In this document: positions 1 to 12,421 of the stretch, in pieces
Layout: every line of letters begins with the position of its first letter
Numbering within the stretch: position 1 is the first letter of the stretch
NCBI RefSeq assembly: GCF_002878395.1
Contig: NC_061114.1
Location: 145,142,560 to 145,206,559, forward strand
Length of the DNA stretch: 64,000 bases
Reading direction: 5' to 3'
Source: Capsicum annuum
Taxonomy: Eukaryota > Streptophyta > Magnoliopsida > Solanales > Solanaceae
Notes under the pieces: generated by a model
Told to the model about the DNA's origin: nothing
What the model saw: the letters and a program-made list of their open reading frames with translations, nothing else
Databases searched by the model: none
Program-made: the position numbers and the translations under genes

Positions 1-59
1 CCCCACCTCCCTAAGGACCATCATTTAAACCCTGAGTTTTTCCTTTATGATATTGAGAA

Positions 60-1489
60 TTTCCCCTACTTGTTAGCAGCACTAATCTAATCGAATGTGC
101 ACTCCAAACTAAAGGCTTAACCACTTCGAGGACACTCGTGGGCAAAGTTTCCAATAACCACAAATCATAACATGTCCCAGGCACCATACTTTGTCTAAAA
201 GGTTTGGTGGATTCGGAATGACCATCCTAACATAACAACCCCTAGTGAACACCTATTTGAGGTTGGTTGTTGCTTAACCACCGAAACCACTATAAAAGGG
301 ATGACCTTTGTTTTATGCCTAAAGTGATCCCTAAACTTTTTTACTAGGCTAACCCTAATTCTGATAAGGCTGTACTGGGTGCTAATCCTGAAATCCTCAG
401 CCTATGAATTGCTAGCTGTTATGGCTCCCACTATAACTACCATTGTAATAAGATCTTTTATAGTTGACCCCGTAGTCCTCATAATCGATATCTTATATTG
501 ATTAAACATACTCAATAATATCATAAAAAGATATTTGAAGTCACCAAAACCTATGTAGCCCTATGAAGAAGTAATCTCAATCCTCTAACAAAGCATTGAG
601 TCCACTCATACACTAGAGGTAGAATCATAGTGGTATGTCTAGCTAAATCATGAAATCTTACCTCATACTCAGTCACATAAGTTGAACCTTATCTCAAAGA
701 AGAAAACTTCTCCTAAAGATGCTTACATATGTTGTGAGGCATATGATTTCCCAAAAAAGCCTTAGAGAATAGAGTCCAAGTCACTGGTGGAGATCTAGTT
801 GGCCTAGACTCAAGATAACCTCTCCACTACTTCCTTGATATTCTATCTAGATAATAAGAAAAACAGTCTACTTTATGCGACTTGACTAATTCCACATTTC
901 ATAACCTCCCCTCACAAATTAGACAAGACTTACATGCATTATTTTCTCGAGTCCCCACAAATATAGGTAAAGATTATCTCAGAAATTGACCCAACATCTT
1001 TTTCTACACTATGAACATCATAGGCTAGGCTACTACCGAGTGTGCGACTACCTCTTTCTACTAGCAGAACATCTACCCTAGGTGTCGTTACTATAGGCTA
1101 CACCCCTAAATTAATACCACCCTGTGTGCTGGTTGTGCTTCCTTGATCGACAAACCAATAACTAACCCAAATAATTTTACCACTGCATTTTGAAGAATAA
1201 AAGAAGATATAAAATCTGATGGAGCCTAGGATTACCCTATCCCACCATCGCCTGATGGAGCCTAGGATTCCCCTGTCCCACCTACTACGATGGTGGTAGA
1301 ATACAAGGAGTTGTCTCAGTCCTAGAAACTATAATAGTGTGATGGATCACTAGCCTAGTCTCTAGTTGGGGCTCTTATTTTATCTAACCCCCGACCTCTG
1401 GGTCAACCTTGGCCCCTAACTAAAACTTAGATAGTGGGCTTTAGGTCCTGATCCACAGCCCTTGTACCTCGCATCCTATCCATCTGCAT
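60..1489 (-). pseudogene. Chromovirus gag remnant (element D)
   Basis: This is a decayed nucleocapsid/capsid gene of a Ty3/gypsy element, read on the minus strand. A possible start (MQMDRMRG) lies at 1489 and is followed by a low-complexity N-terminal part. Around 760-600 the minus strand reads VTEYEVRFHDLARH preceded by WTLFSKAFLGNHMP, which matches the retrotransposon gag core (usual pattern VTEYEaRFheLsRh). A degenerate zinc knuckle lies at about 124-173, ending HECPR after a frameshift. Several stops interrupt the frame. The gene lies in the right order behind the PBS of element D at 8044-8059, separated from it only by two solo LTRs. Pol would lie beyond the left edge of the window. The gag identity is firm; the exact start is uncertain. 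Confidence 0.8.
1216..1287 (-). repeat. 36-bp tandem duplication in gag N-terminal part
   Basis: Two imperfect 36-bp copies start at 1216 and 1252, each beginning CTGATGGAGCCTAGGATT. The period is a multiple of three, so it would add 12 codons in frame to the variable N-terminal part of gag. Confidence 0.8.
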
Positions 1490-1976
1490 AAAGATTGAAA
1501 TGCTTATGATTTAAAACTAATTCAGACCAAGTGCCCAAAAATAGATTGGGAAAAATAGTTTTTTCCTAGAAATAATTCATAGTGTAATACCTCATACTTT
1601 TACCTAGCTTTAATTCATCTCAAAGATGTCAAAGACATGCTTTAAAGATGATTAAATATTTATATATGTGTAATTTTCAAGATTTTGAATTTTTGTTGTA
1701 TGGAAAATTGAATAAGCTTTCCATCGATACCAATTTCGCTCAAATCAGACACTCGGGCAAAGAGTTAGAGTTATTTTAGTAAGATAGTGTGCCAACTGAG
1801 CCATCAACCTGTTGCAGGGCATGCCAAAAGGGTAATCGTCAAAATCAAACGAGCCTCCGCGATTATGGAGCATTGCACCAAGGCTTAATTTCAGAGTTTT
1901 CAATTTTCAGCGTACCAACATGATTCCCCTGCATTACACCGTCAGCCCAGTTCCCAATTGGCAAATTCTAGTACAC

Positions 1977-1990
1977 GGCGCGTTAGCGCC
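1977..1990. repeat. GC-rich perfect inverted repeat in LTR-A
   Basis: GGCGC-gtta-GCGCC, a perfect 5-bp stem with a 4-base loop, sits in a short GC-rich patch (about 1970-2010) of an otherwise AT-rich LTR. Related LTRs carry similar GC-rich patches (52255-52330, 60000-60070). Role unknown. Confidence 0.55.
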
Positions 1991-2254
1991 GCGTCACGCC
2001 AGCTTGCCAAATCGAGAAATTTTGATAAAAAATAAATATTTCATCCTGGGATAAATTGGTCTTTTCTCAAGGTTTTAACACGTCTAGGTGCGGGATTTAA
2101 TCCCTAAAAATATTTTAAATTATTATTTACTCAATTTCTCCCCAAATCAAGAACATTCTCTCCTAAGAAAAACAAAACCCTAGCCCTTTGAGAATCAAGG
2201 TCAATGTCAAGTAATCCATCCAAGAACTCCAAGAAACTTCAAGGTTTCCTTTCT

Positions 2255-2263
2255 CAGGTATGA
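2255..2263 (+). promoter_or_regulatory. Splice-donor-like site in LTR-A
   Basis: CAG|GTATGA fits a plant 5' splice site. A TATA-like ATTTAATCC at about 2094-2102 lies about 160 bases upstream, at the place where E3 LTRs have CTATTTAAG. F and E3 LTRs carry AAG|GTATGC at the equivalent place. Use is inferred only. Confidence 0.4.
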
Positions 2264-3118
2264 ATAATATTCATCATGGATTCCTTTCGTCCATGAAGCC
2301 CAATAATCAAGTTTTAAACTATGAATTATGATATTCGTGCTATGTGTTGATTATGTTCATGTGGTTTTTTTTGTTGTATGATTCCCAAGTTGGAATCTTT
2401 ATGTGTTTTTATGAAAATATGTGAGCATGTGAGTTTAAAACCATGAATTTTAGTTAGTTATGATATGTTAATTTGATGATTATGCCATGAATTAAGTCAT
2501 GCTCCCTAGGTTTTTGATAAAATGCCTAAGTTACTAGAAATTATGTAATATGACTTAATTGTGACTTAAGTGAAGGATTCATGCTAAACTCTTATGTTGA
2601 AATGACTCCTATGCTATTGATGTGCAATGTAGATGTTTGTTGGAATGCTCATGATGTTAGAGTATGAAATTAGATCATTGAGTATATGCATTCCTACCAT
2701 GTACAAGAATATGATAACCATGTATTTCATGAAATCCCCAACTTATTGTATCATGAAATATTGATGTTAATCGTGTATTCAAGAATGTCATGCCTTGTCA
2801 TTTTCGTTCTATCGAGTCCTGGGGTACTTGTACCCGACAATATAGCAGCGTGCCTAGAGCTAGTGTCATGTTTTTCATGATATCCTCAGTCAAGCCATGT
2901 TCAGTAGAATTCAGTCAGTCATGTGACTCAGAAAAACTCAGTAAACTCAGCAATCCCAGTAATCTCAGAAAGTTCAGTACTTCAGAAATGTCAGTAGTAT
3001 TTTGTGATTCAATAGAACTCAATGAACTTAGTCCAGTTCAGTTCAGTTGATCATGTTCATTGTCTATTTAGATGGGTGTAGGATTTAGCACCGAGTGAAC
3101 CTAAGGATGAGGACACAC

Positions 3119-3285
3119 ACTGACAGTTGAGGATCTGATCCATAAAAGCAATCCTTGCATTCCAGAACTATATAGCCAGCATAGGTTAAGACATCATAAC
3201 TGACAGATGAGGATTGATGAGATGGATAAACACTGTCAGATGAGGGTCACACCATTATCCTTTGGGGACACTGTTAAATGAGGGC
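3119..3285 (+). repeat. Four-module repeat cluster in LTR-A
   Basis: Four related modules start at 3119, 3199, 3232 and 3270: ACTGACAGTTGAGGAT, ACTGACAGATGAGGAT, ACTGTCAGATGAGGGT and ACTGTTAAATGAGGGC. The spacing (80, 33, 38) is nearly the same as in the F and E3 LTRs although the module sequence differs. Confidence 0.75.
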
Positions 3286-5684
3286 CACCCACAGCTTGTC
3301 CTTACCAGTGGCGTGGTATTGACACCCTTCCAATTGGGGTTAAAGATTAGACCCTAACCTAGCTATATTTCTTTATTTGGGGCACATCGGTTAGATAAAT
3401 ACTTTCCACATTTAGAGTTTTAGACTCAGTCTCAGTAATAAAACTCAGATAGTTCTTAAGAATTTTAGGACTGTCACATATAGTCAACTCAGAATAGTAC
3501 GAAACTCAGTTAGTTCAATCAAAACCTAGACTATCAGATACAGCCGCTCAGTGTCAGTTATATCAGTTATTAATGACTCATGTTATCAGTAATTAGACTC
3601 CGTAGTCAATACCATCACAAATTTAGTAATAGTTACTTATTGATACATGTATTCTCACATTCATGTTATATAATCAGTAAGTATTGTTCATGCATTTGAA
3701 CCCTTTGCATTCAGCCTACCTCGCATGCATACCAGTACATTTAATCATACTGACGCATTTGTGCTATGGTGTTTTATTCTTACCATAGTTTTAGAAGCAC
3801 GAGCTCCAGAGCATCAGTAGAATTCAAGTTTCAGCAGTCAGAGTTAGCAGTGAGTCCTCATCCTTCGAGGACATAATCATTAATTGATTTCTTCTTTACT
3901 TAGTTTATTTTAGTAGTTGGAGTTAGTTGGGGACATATTCCATCAAATCCTTATTCAGACAGTTTAGAGGCTTTTAGTCTATAGTTCTTTCAGACTAGAT
4001 ATTTTCAGACATTGTTTCAGTTTTGCTATTGTCGTACCACATTATTCAGATATGGTTTTATCATATGTTTATCAGTTTTGAACCTTATGGCCTTCCAGCC
4101 TACTATTTCCATATTTATATAGTATATTATGCATTGTTCAAGTACAAATATCAGTCATGGGTTAGCTTGAGGTCTTTTGGGGTCATAAGCACTTTGCAAC
4201 ATTTCGAGCACCAGATTTGGGGTGTTATATATAGCCTCCCAAAGATAGGTTTCATGACCCAATTTATGAGGTATGATGGCACTACTAAATCCTGCAAGTA
4301 AGTAAGAGAAACTATTTCCCGAAGATAACACGATGGGTTAATTCGGTAGGAAATGCCTAACATAGGCGAAACTTCAAGAACACAATTTTATAAATAACAA
4401 AGGTTCTAAGTAAAATAAAAATTCAATACAAGATACCAATCCCACGACTTGGTAGATCCAGTACAAGAGCATCTAATAGTATCGATTCGACTCAAATTCT
4501 AGAATAGTCAATACAATTGTCTAAAAACAAATCACTGAAAATAAAGATAAAGGGAAATGTGTGACTCAAACTCCAATATCTCACCCTATCTCTGGAAATA
4601 AATTTTCACACGAACAATGGTCAGTGGCATTAGCTAGTACTTAGATCTACTCCAAAAAGGTAGAGAAGTATATTATGAGTACAAAAATAATGGGTACTCA
4701 GTAGGCATCACGGGTCGACTACGCTATATCATGATATATGTATGATAAAATGCAAGATAATATAACTTAGTCAGGGTACAAAAATGAGCATGAATCATCT
4801 CCAACATAGTTGAACATAATTAGTAATTAAACCTAAATAACAATATAACATAATGTATCAACACATGCCAATCACCGTTAAACATAATAAGTAAGCAATT
4901 CAAAATAATAACATATCATAAAGCATTAACATAAGAAACCACAAACTATAAATTTCTCCCAAACGCCAATTGGTGTAGAAAAGTAAATAACTAAACCTCC
5001 TATACGATTGGAGAATACACTCAAGAGAAGAATAAAGTTATCAACTAACATTGTAACTAAATTTCCTCATCATTTAACCATCATCCAAAAATTATCATCA
5101 ATTGGTCATTTACGACATTTCAAAGTTTACTAACATTTTACAATATACCCATATTCCATAATGCTACCATTATTTAACAAAATTGGCATCGATACTCACT
5201 AGTTATCGGTTTATGAGCTAACCATCTCTTATTAGTTTTGATTACTAGTCATCATATAGCCTCTAGTCATTATTTAACAACTATTCTCCAGATATCCATT
5301 TATAATCATATATTAGATAACTATCATTTATCAACTAACACCATTTATCTACTAACATCATTATTAACTAATCACCATTTACCAACTAATCCTCATTTAT
5401 CAACTAGTCATTATTAGACACTTAAATAATATCCATGATAAATCCATATTTAGCACTAACTATCAACTATACCACTATATCATTAATCAACAATAATTAC
5501 AAATCCTCACAAGTCCACTAACTACCATAATTACCATATTCAGGTTATGTTCGACATCCCTAATATCAACATTATACCTTAACTGCATCAAAATATATAA
5601 ATGTATATATTTGCCATACATAGTGCATAGCTGAACTCGAAGCGATAGATGTACACATAGACATAACAATATAGTCATTATCTG

Positions 5685-5848
5685 GCCTTATTGGGCATTA
5701 ATATATCATATATCATCCTCCAGCCTTACCAGCCTTGTCGGGTATCAATATAGTATCATAATATCTGATGGCCTTATTAGATATCAATATAGCATCATAA
5801 TATCCCCTAGCCTTGTCGGGTGTCAATATATCATCATAGTCGGTGTCA
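5685..5848 (-). repeat. 39-bp tandem repeat, about four copies, in LTR-B
   Basis: Copies start at 5685, 5732, 5771 and 5810 on the plus strand, each beginning GCCTTRTYGGG or a close variant and followed by an ATCAATAT-type segment. The last three are spaced exactly 39 bp. The first is separated by 47 bp because of an 8-bp insertion. Confidence 0.8.
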
Positions 5849-7123
5849 AAATCAATAGCATGAGCACTCATATAATTAACATCATGATTTCAAGTATAAT
5901 TAATAGCAGAAGTTTACATATAATCAATAAATATGAATTCTAACCTAATTCATAACACAATTGCTAATATCGTAAGTAAGGATGTTTTCTAGATTGATTA
6001 CTAACAAAATTATCAAGTTTGATCCTAACATAGATTAATAACGTAGTTAATGGACCACATAATAACCTAATCAATGGCTTCATCAGTAATATAATCATGA
6101 GCTTCTTCAAAACATATTCACTAGCTTATCATAGCATATTTATTAATTTAGTTAAATAACGTATAAGCATAACTTCCAATTTCATCATCACCATAACCAT
6201 TAAGTGCTAGGATTCTCAATATGGTATCAACAGAGATTTTTAAGTATTCAACAATCATATAAGGGTCTCAAGAGAACTAATCATCAATCGTGACTTAACG
6301 TGGGTCCAAGATCCGACTTCTAAATCCCCAAAATATATTCTACGTAAAATTCTACCTCGAACTAGGCTAAGGTATCTAAATCCAATCTTAAATGTATAAC
6401 AAGCAACAATTATCCCTAATGTACAAATTCTACTCAAGCACTTTAACTATGTATAATGGAGCTAAGGCAACCTTCATTAGTGTAAGAAACAAAGGCTAAA
6501 CTTAACCAAAGCACGATTAACTAGGCATCTTACTTAAATTAGAGAAAACTATGGTATTCTCATGATAAACATAAGTATAAAGTTCAATTCTTCTAAGGTG
6601 TAGTGAATAAGCTAAGTAATCCACCTCTATGATTTCAATTTAGCCTAATCGATCCAACTAAACACAAGTCTTGTATTTCATTAATCTAATGCCTAAACCC
6701 ATCAAATATCCAACACAATATCATAAGAATACTATGACATAGCTCAATCTAACAAGGGATAAACCTAGTATACCTAGCCTACCTCAATGCCAAAGAAAGC
6801 TCAACGAACTGCTAAACTACAATTTTTTTATAAGCCTCCTCATGTTACAAAGATATCAAAATTACATTCTATTTATCAATACGAGAATAGTCATACACAT
6901 ATTGTACCATTGTGTTTCAGGTCCAAAAATTACCTAAAAAACCCATGTTAGTCCTACTTATGAAAATCGCATTTCCTAAACCAACCTAATGTTCTCACTA
7001 GCTCAAGGAATTGTTACGCTAAAAATGGGTGAAAAACAAGATAAATTAGGGCTAAAATCAAGACCTAATAGTTTTGGGATTTTGAGCAATGAATCATGAA
7101 ATTTCACAAAGAAAAGGGTGAAT

Positions 7124-7132
7124 TCTTACCTT
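7124..7132 (-). promoter_or_regulatory. Splice-donor-like site in LTR-B
   Basis: The minus strand reads AAG|GTAAGA, a near-perfect plant 5' splice site, about 145 bases downstream of the TATA box at 7276-7282. A spliced LTR leader is possible but unproven. Confidence 0.45.
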
Positions 7133-7275
7133 AAATTGGTATATAATCACAAAAATAAATTTTGCACAAGCTTCCCAATCACCAATAAGAATCAATTACA
7201 CCTAATCTCTCAATCTAGGGCTTATTCTCTTAAGAGAGAGCTGAGAAATGGCTAAAACCATATACTAAGTGTTCA

Positions 7276-7282
7276 TTTTATA
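7276..7282 (-). promoter_or_regulatory. TATA box of LTR-B
   Basis: The minus strand reads GGGTATAAAATGAAC, a canonical plant TATA box. Transcription would run leftward through about 3 kb of the LTR. Confidence 0.6.
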
Positions 7283-7966
7283 CCCATTCCATGTTCTTGG
7301 CAATCACTATTGCGATCTGAGGCCTTGAGATATCGGTACCTCTCGTCTGTAAGACGATTCACATTTGTGACACCCCATCGTGATTATAGAATCTTTACTG
7401 CACATAGAGTTATGATTATGGACCTAAGTAGAGTGATCCCAGTGACACTATATTTACTCATGCACCAGATTTTCCAAGTTTCTAATAGGCCCAACAGGGT
7501 GTTCAGGATTCCTTCGGGATTTCATAAATGCAAATAAACTATGTAACTATACCCAATTAGATATTTCAGATACAAGAGAAATCTAAATTTCTATCCGAGG
7601 TTATTTCAACCAAATATGAGTCTGACACCCATATGTCCAATTTCTCAACTTTTTGACCAATAGGTCAAAATGAGCTCAGGTGCCTCAGGACACGATCCAA
7701 AGGTCTACTTAGCCTAAAATCAACATTCCATATCTCATGGTGTAGTCATAATTTTCATTCAAGATCATTTTACAAAATTTTTGTCCGGCGGCCATTTAGA
7801 ACCAACGAAGACTTCTAAACATGAAATTGGCATAAAAAACCAAAAGAACTGTCGGATAACCAAGCTGTCAGTACTAGCAAGTCATAAAAGACTTGGGGTA
7901 GTTATAGAAAAGCTTTAGTGGTGAAAATAAGAAGAAATATGGAAAATAACCTGAAGGGGCATTACA

Positions 7967-8043
7967 ATAGAATAGAGATGTCTTCTTACCGATCTACGAG
8001 ACTCTATAAAACATCGGCTCTAGTACAAAAAATACCATTTATA
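7967..8043 (-). other. Leader segment of element D
   Basis: This is the untranslated leader next to the PBS of D. If LTR-B and LTR-A are left out, the minus strand runs from here through 4249-4230 (ending TTTGGGAGGCTATA) into 1582 and on to gag. The joined leader resembles the chromovirus leaders at 13153 and 54482. Confidence 0.65.
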
Positions 8044-8059
8044 CCTAAGCTCTGATACA
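8044..8059 (-). other. Primer binding site of element D
   Basis: The minus strand reads TGTATCAGAGCTTAGG, a decayed TGGTATCAGAGC, the usual plant Ty3/gypsy primer site complementary to the initiator methionine tRNA 3' end. It lies directly beside the LTR-D edge. Confidence 0.7.
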
Positions 8060-8063
8060 AAAT

Positions 8064-9293
8064 ATACGATGATCCATCCTAAGACCTTGTAAGGATGATA
8101 CTAAAGCCACTACTAACAAAATAATAGTACTAGACCATAGTTCAAAATATACATAACATGTACAAAATAGTGTTGAAGGTAAAATATTGTACTAGAATAT
8201 ATGTAGGAGGATCAACCTCGGCAGAAAGTAATCTTACCCAACTAGGGATTAGTACCGGAATAGAGAAATAACATTTATGTTGGCTTCTAGTACTCAAATT
8301 TGCATCAGGAAAAAGATGTAGAAGTGCATTATGAGTATCATCGCAATGAGTACTCACTAGGCATCATTAGTTAACTGAGCTCAAATATAGAAAAATTATA
8401 ACTAAATGCAAGGTGTAGTATAAGTTAGCAATAAATAAGGATAGAATGGTAAACGACCACTAGGTTATGCGAATACAATAAAGAAATAAGTAAAAGTGAT
8501 TCAGAAGGATAAATACCGCAGAAATGAGAAGGCTAACTAAACATAACCTAACTAATCCCCCATTAGATCTTTAGGCACACTGAAGAAGATAATTAACCCA
8601 ATCGTGCCCCCACAAGCTGGTGGAACCCATAATATATAAATGAAGAAGAAGTGTAAATAATATGTAACTGAACCAGTCCCAAGAAACCATAAAAACCATG
8701 TTGATGTTCACAAGGTTTGAACCAGTAGTGGTAAAAAATAACAAGTGTCCATATGCCAGATTTGAATAAAAAATAGTGGATAATAATAAGAGGCCACATA
8801 TATGATATACAATAAATCTGATAATCATATGACAGAATCAAACCAGAACTTAGAGGAACCACAACACCACAATAATATTAATCAGTGCAGAACTCCCATA
8901 TTATGTCATCGCCAAATGTTGGACTCAAACTAAAACTAATAGTAACTATACTCAATTGTACAACTAAAACTCAAACCATAACATAATTAGTGCCAAAGTG
9001 GTGCCAAAACTTACAATAAATAAAAGAATTGAAGTATATGTTAGCCTTAGCCATAAATAAAAGGTATTTAAATATTTGTACAACTTAGGTAAAAAGGAGG
9101 AATTCATGGTTTCCAAGCTTAATATGATTTCTGAAGTTCATAAACATTACACCATACTATGGGATAACTGGATTAACATTTATCGGAATGGGGCCCTAAC
9201 CGGATAAGTAAGGCATAAAATATTTTAAAAAATACAAAAGCTATAACTACCTGCCTAAACTAGTGTAACAGTATACTAATACCATACATAAGA
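8064..9293 (-). mobile_element. Partial 5' LTR of element D
   Basis: AT-rich LTR sequence begins at the PBS with a decayed TGTCACGA-CCC-type end (GATGATCCATCCTAAGACC). It carries the layout of TGTCAYGACC LTRs, such as the GAGTACTCACTAGGCATCA segment at 8347-8365, shared in form with LTR-B at 4690-4708. It is cut at 9293 where LTR-E begins. The small ORFs inside have no recognisable protein and look fortuitous. Confidence 0.6.
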
Positions 9294-10696
9294 TGTCACA
9301 ACCCAAACTAATAGGTCATACGAGCACCTACACTATCCTAAGTATCTAGGAGAATTCTTGTTACCCAATAAAAAATATGCGGAAGACTTCTTTTTTTAAG
9401 AGAATAATGGATTACATATAATAAAAAATAAAATAATAATAAATAAAATTTTTAGAAACATCTTATAACTGTTTTTCACTACTCCAAGACCTAGTTCGGC
9501 ATGTGGAAGAGCGACCTACTATAAAATAGGGCGACACTAAAATAATTAACAAAGAGACTCTACTTCTGCTAGGAATGAGGTGAAGAAGGTTGTGTTGAAT
9601 ATTCTCATCCATCTAGTAATTACAGAACTAATTGGCATCCAATCTATTCCCCAACAAGAGATATAGTAAAGTACGGATAGTTCAAACACATGTACTGCTA
9701 GACATTATCCGCTGACCAGTGTTAGTCCACATAATCAGAAAATTGAATTAAGGAAAAGAAATCATGATATCTTAATAGAAATATAATCCTACTCAGGTTG
9801 TAACAGTATTATTAATTTACCTATATAAATTACATCATCCAACTACTCTTCCCACTACTACATTATTATATTGACTACTAACATACTCTATCTATAGTAA
9901 TTCATACCTGCAACAATAATCCAATGCTAATATATCACTATTCCTCTTTATTCACCTTACATCTTCCATTATTCACATTTACAGGAACAATCAAGTAATC
10001 ATAGACAACTCACACTAAACTCTTGGGCTAACAACCAAATAATTTGTTATAACATTAAAGAATAATAAATAGCTAATCAGGTAAGCTATGATTGTAACGA
10101 GTATATATAAAGCATGCCGACCAACATATAAAAGTAAGTACAAAGTTTCACATTTTCAAGTACAAGTCAAATAATCAATATCAAGGATAAAATTAAGTAG
10201 GCAATACAAGTCAACTCATATCTTAACTACACACAATAGAGAATTCAAGTCTCATTAGCAAACCTTATACATTCTCTTGAATAAGGATTAATTCAATTAT
10301 TTAAACTTTTGGATCGTTTCATTGGGATTATTCCTAGGACTCATCACTTTGGATTAGTTTATTGACAATGCCTTTATTATTATTAGTATTAGTATTATCA
10401 TCATCATCTTGATTATGCAGGCTTGTGGCATCCGATCCAATCACATCACACAACAACACATTTCTTGAGAAATCTAATAAGTAGAAGAAATTTAATCATC
10501 CACTACTAACAGTCTTTCCATAAATAACAATTATTTCCTTCTAAATCTAACAATTAGAACACCATTAGCTCATTATCAACTTATTAAACTATAGGACAAT
10601 CAAAATCAATACTAATTTATACACACATGTCAAGGCACTTATTTTTGCGTAACTAGTCATGTCCTTCAGGGGACAGTCTAAGTCCATGTACCATAG

Positions 10697-10858
10697 CGGC
10701 ATGGTACCCGATCCTCCATAAACAAGTAATATAATTATTCATATTCGTATCGGCATGGTACCCGATCCTCCATAAATAAGTAATATCAATATCCATATTC
10801 TTACTGGCATGGTACCCGATCATCTATAATTCTATTATATATATTTTATCAAATTCAC
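10697..10858 (-). repeat. 54-bp tandem repeat, three copies, in LTR-E
   Basis: Copies start at 10697, 10751 and 10805, period exactly 54. Each begins YGGCATGGTACCCGATC and is followed by an AT-rich spacer. The third copy is the most diverged. Confidence 0.85.
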
Positions 10859-12146
10859 ACTTTCTCTTAAGATACCATACGATGTAATAAATTTATAAGT
10901 GTACTTAAAATCATAAGACAATTCGATCAAGTTCTTTCATTTATCAACATTTTGACCCTCTCAGGGGCATTATTTCCATAATTTATCATGATTATCAACA
11001 AGCAATCTATGGCATTTCTTCAAGCAGTTATCATTATCAAACAAGCCTCTTATAGGCACAATTTATAAATTATTATTATTATTATCAATTTAGCCTCTCA
11101 TTGGCCTAAAATAGATAAAGTATTTTTTATTATCACCAGAACAAGAATATCATAAAATAAATCACAATTTAATATTTAAGTATTCAAGCTACTATTGGAT
11201 CCTTAATTATTCATTAATTATTAAACTACCACTACCTTCTTTAGTACAACAATATGGGTTCTAAAATCACCACCTATAACTAGCTCATTCAAGTATATCA
11301 TTATCCTCTACCTCTTTCCATATAATATAATTTTAATAATGATTAAAGTCGTTTATCCCTTGGATATTACCATGTTCATCAATATTTGACCCTAGAATAA
11401 TTCTTCTCATTACATTATTGCACAACACATAATTTAATATCTTTATAAGTAGACTAGATTCATCACTAGAACAACTTTATGACATCACACTTTTATACTT
11501 TATTCATACATAATTTTTTTCTTGGGACTTAATATGTAATCAATCAATAACATAATTTTCAAGATTAAAGTAAAGTTCTTATGTCTTTATCCACCTCAAC
11601 TTCATGCTCGCGGGCCTACACATGCTTTCTTCCATTAATTCTGATTATTAAAATATGAAATAATAAAGTAATCTAATCATTAACCTAGCTTTCCTGGACG
11701 CCAAACATTTGGAATAAGCAAGTTGCAACAAGGATGCTCTTTTTTTTGCCTTCGTGCCTTACAACAATCAATTATCTAAAATTGAGGAATAATAAGAGTA
11801 ATTAAATGATTATTCTTCAGGCGAACATCATAAGAATTCAAATCCACTAATTCTACCCTTAATTAAAGGTTTATATAATTCTCCAAGGTCAATATTTATT
11901 AACTAGTTCTTTTAAGCTCCATCTCTTTTAATGGAGTTTTTATGATAAAGGTCTTATCTTTATGCAATTCAAGGTTCCTAACCATCAAAATTCACAATCT
12001 AGTTTAAGAAATTAATGTTAGGAATCTTTAATTCATAATTTAGAATCTACTCATAGGTAAGTTTTTCCCAAAAAATCCACCATTAAAAGTCTTTTCAAGG
12101 TTTCTAATAGTTAATGGATTAAAAGAATGATGAAACTAATGGAAAA

Positions 12147-12155
12147 ACATACCTC
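12147..12155 (-). promoter_or_regulatory. Splice-donor-like site in LTR-E
   Basis: The minus strand reads GAG|GTATGT followed by a T-run, a good plant 5' splice site. It lies about 100 bases downstream of the TATA-like site at 12251-12260. Confidence 0.4.
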
Positions 12156-12250
12156 AACGAAGGATTTTCACCTTAAGATTTCAGAAATCACATCTCTAGG
12201 GTTAGGGAATGAGTTTTATGGTTTTTAGAACTAAACAACGGTTGAGACCA

Positions 12251-12260
12251 ATTTAAATAC
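12251..12260 (-). promoter_or_regulatory. TATA-like box of LTR-E
   Basis: The minus strand reads GTATTTAAAT, followed by a pyrimidine-rich leader containing CCCTAACCCTAG. It is a plausible core promoter for leftward transcription. Confidence 0.4.
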
Positions 12261-12421
12261 CACAAGAATTCTGGCTATAGTAAAATACCCATTTAAGCCT
12301 AGATAGTGCTCAGTAAAATAGTGATAATATTTTACTTCGAATTCAGATTGACAAAAGGTTAATTGTGTTAGAAATAGGACTCAAATATCTTTGATTTGAT
12401 AGGTATTAGGCTGTCTAACTC

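Larger units (their letters stand above)
1583..4229 (+). mobile_element. Solo LTR, family A (Tekay/Del-like)
   Basis: A 2647-bp solo LTR. It begins TGTAATACCTCATAC and ends GGTGTTATA, where related LTRs end GTGTTACA. The start resembles the LTR starts at 51952 and 59644, and the end regions are alignable over hundreds of bases. It is flanked by CATAG (1578-1582) and TATAG (4230-4234), a 4/5 match to a 5-bp target site duplication. No PBS follows it and no polypurine tract precedes it, so it is a solo LTR left by LTR-LTR recombination. It sits in the leader of minus-strand element D. Confidence 0.88.
4250..7966 (-). mobile_element. Solo long LTR, family B
   Basis: A 3717-bp LTR in minus orientation. 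On the plus strand it begins TTTCATGACCCAATTTATG, a decayed form of the widespread TGTCAYGACCC end, and ends GGGGCATTACA. It is flanked by ATAGG (4245-4249) and ATAGA (7967-7971), a 4/5 TSD match. It contains a minus-strand TATA box, a splice-donor-like site and a 39-bp tandem repeat. No gag or pol similarity was seen inside. A second copy of the family, split by a large insertion, lies at 27833-29243 and 45596-46440. It is inserted in the leader of element D, 20 bases from LTR-A. Confidence 0.78.

Noticed and set aside
2686..3050. Overlapping plus-strand open frames in LTR-A
   Set aside because: They lie in LTR sequence with related copies in F and E3 LTRs where the frames are not kept, and have no recognisable domain.
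4250..7966. Complete retrotransposon rather than solo LTR
   Set aside because: No PBS, polypurine tract, gag or pol inside, and the second copy of the family aligns in the same order without an internal region.
8571..8862. Minus-strand hydrophobic frames of 85 and 89 codons
   Set aside because: The apparent membrane-like composition comes from AT-rich LTR-D sequence; two overlapping frames of similar length argue for chance.
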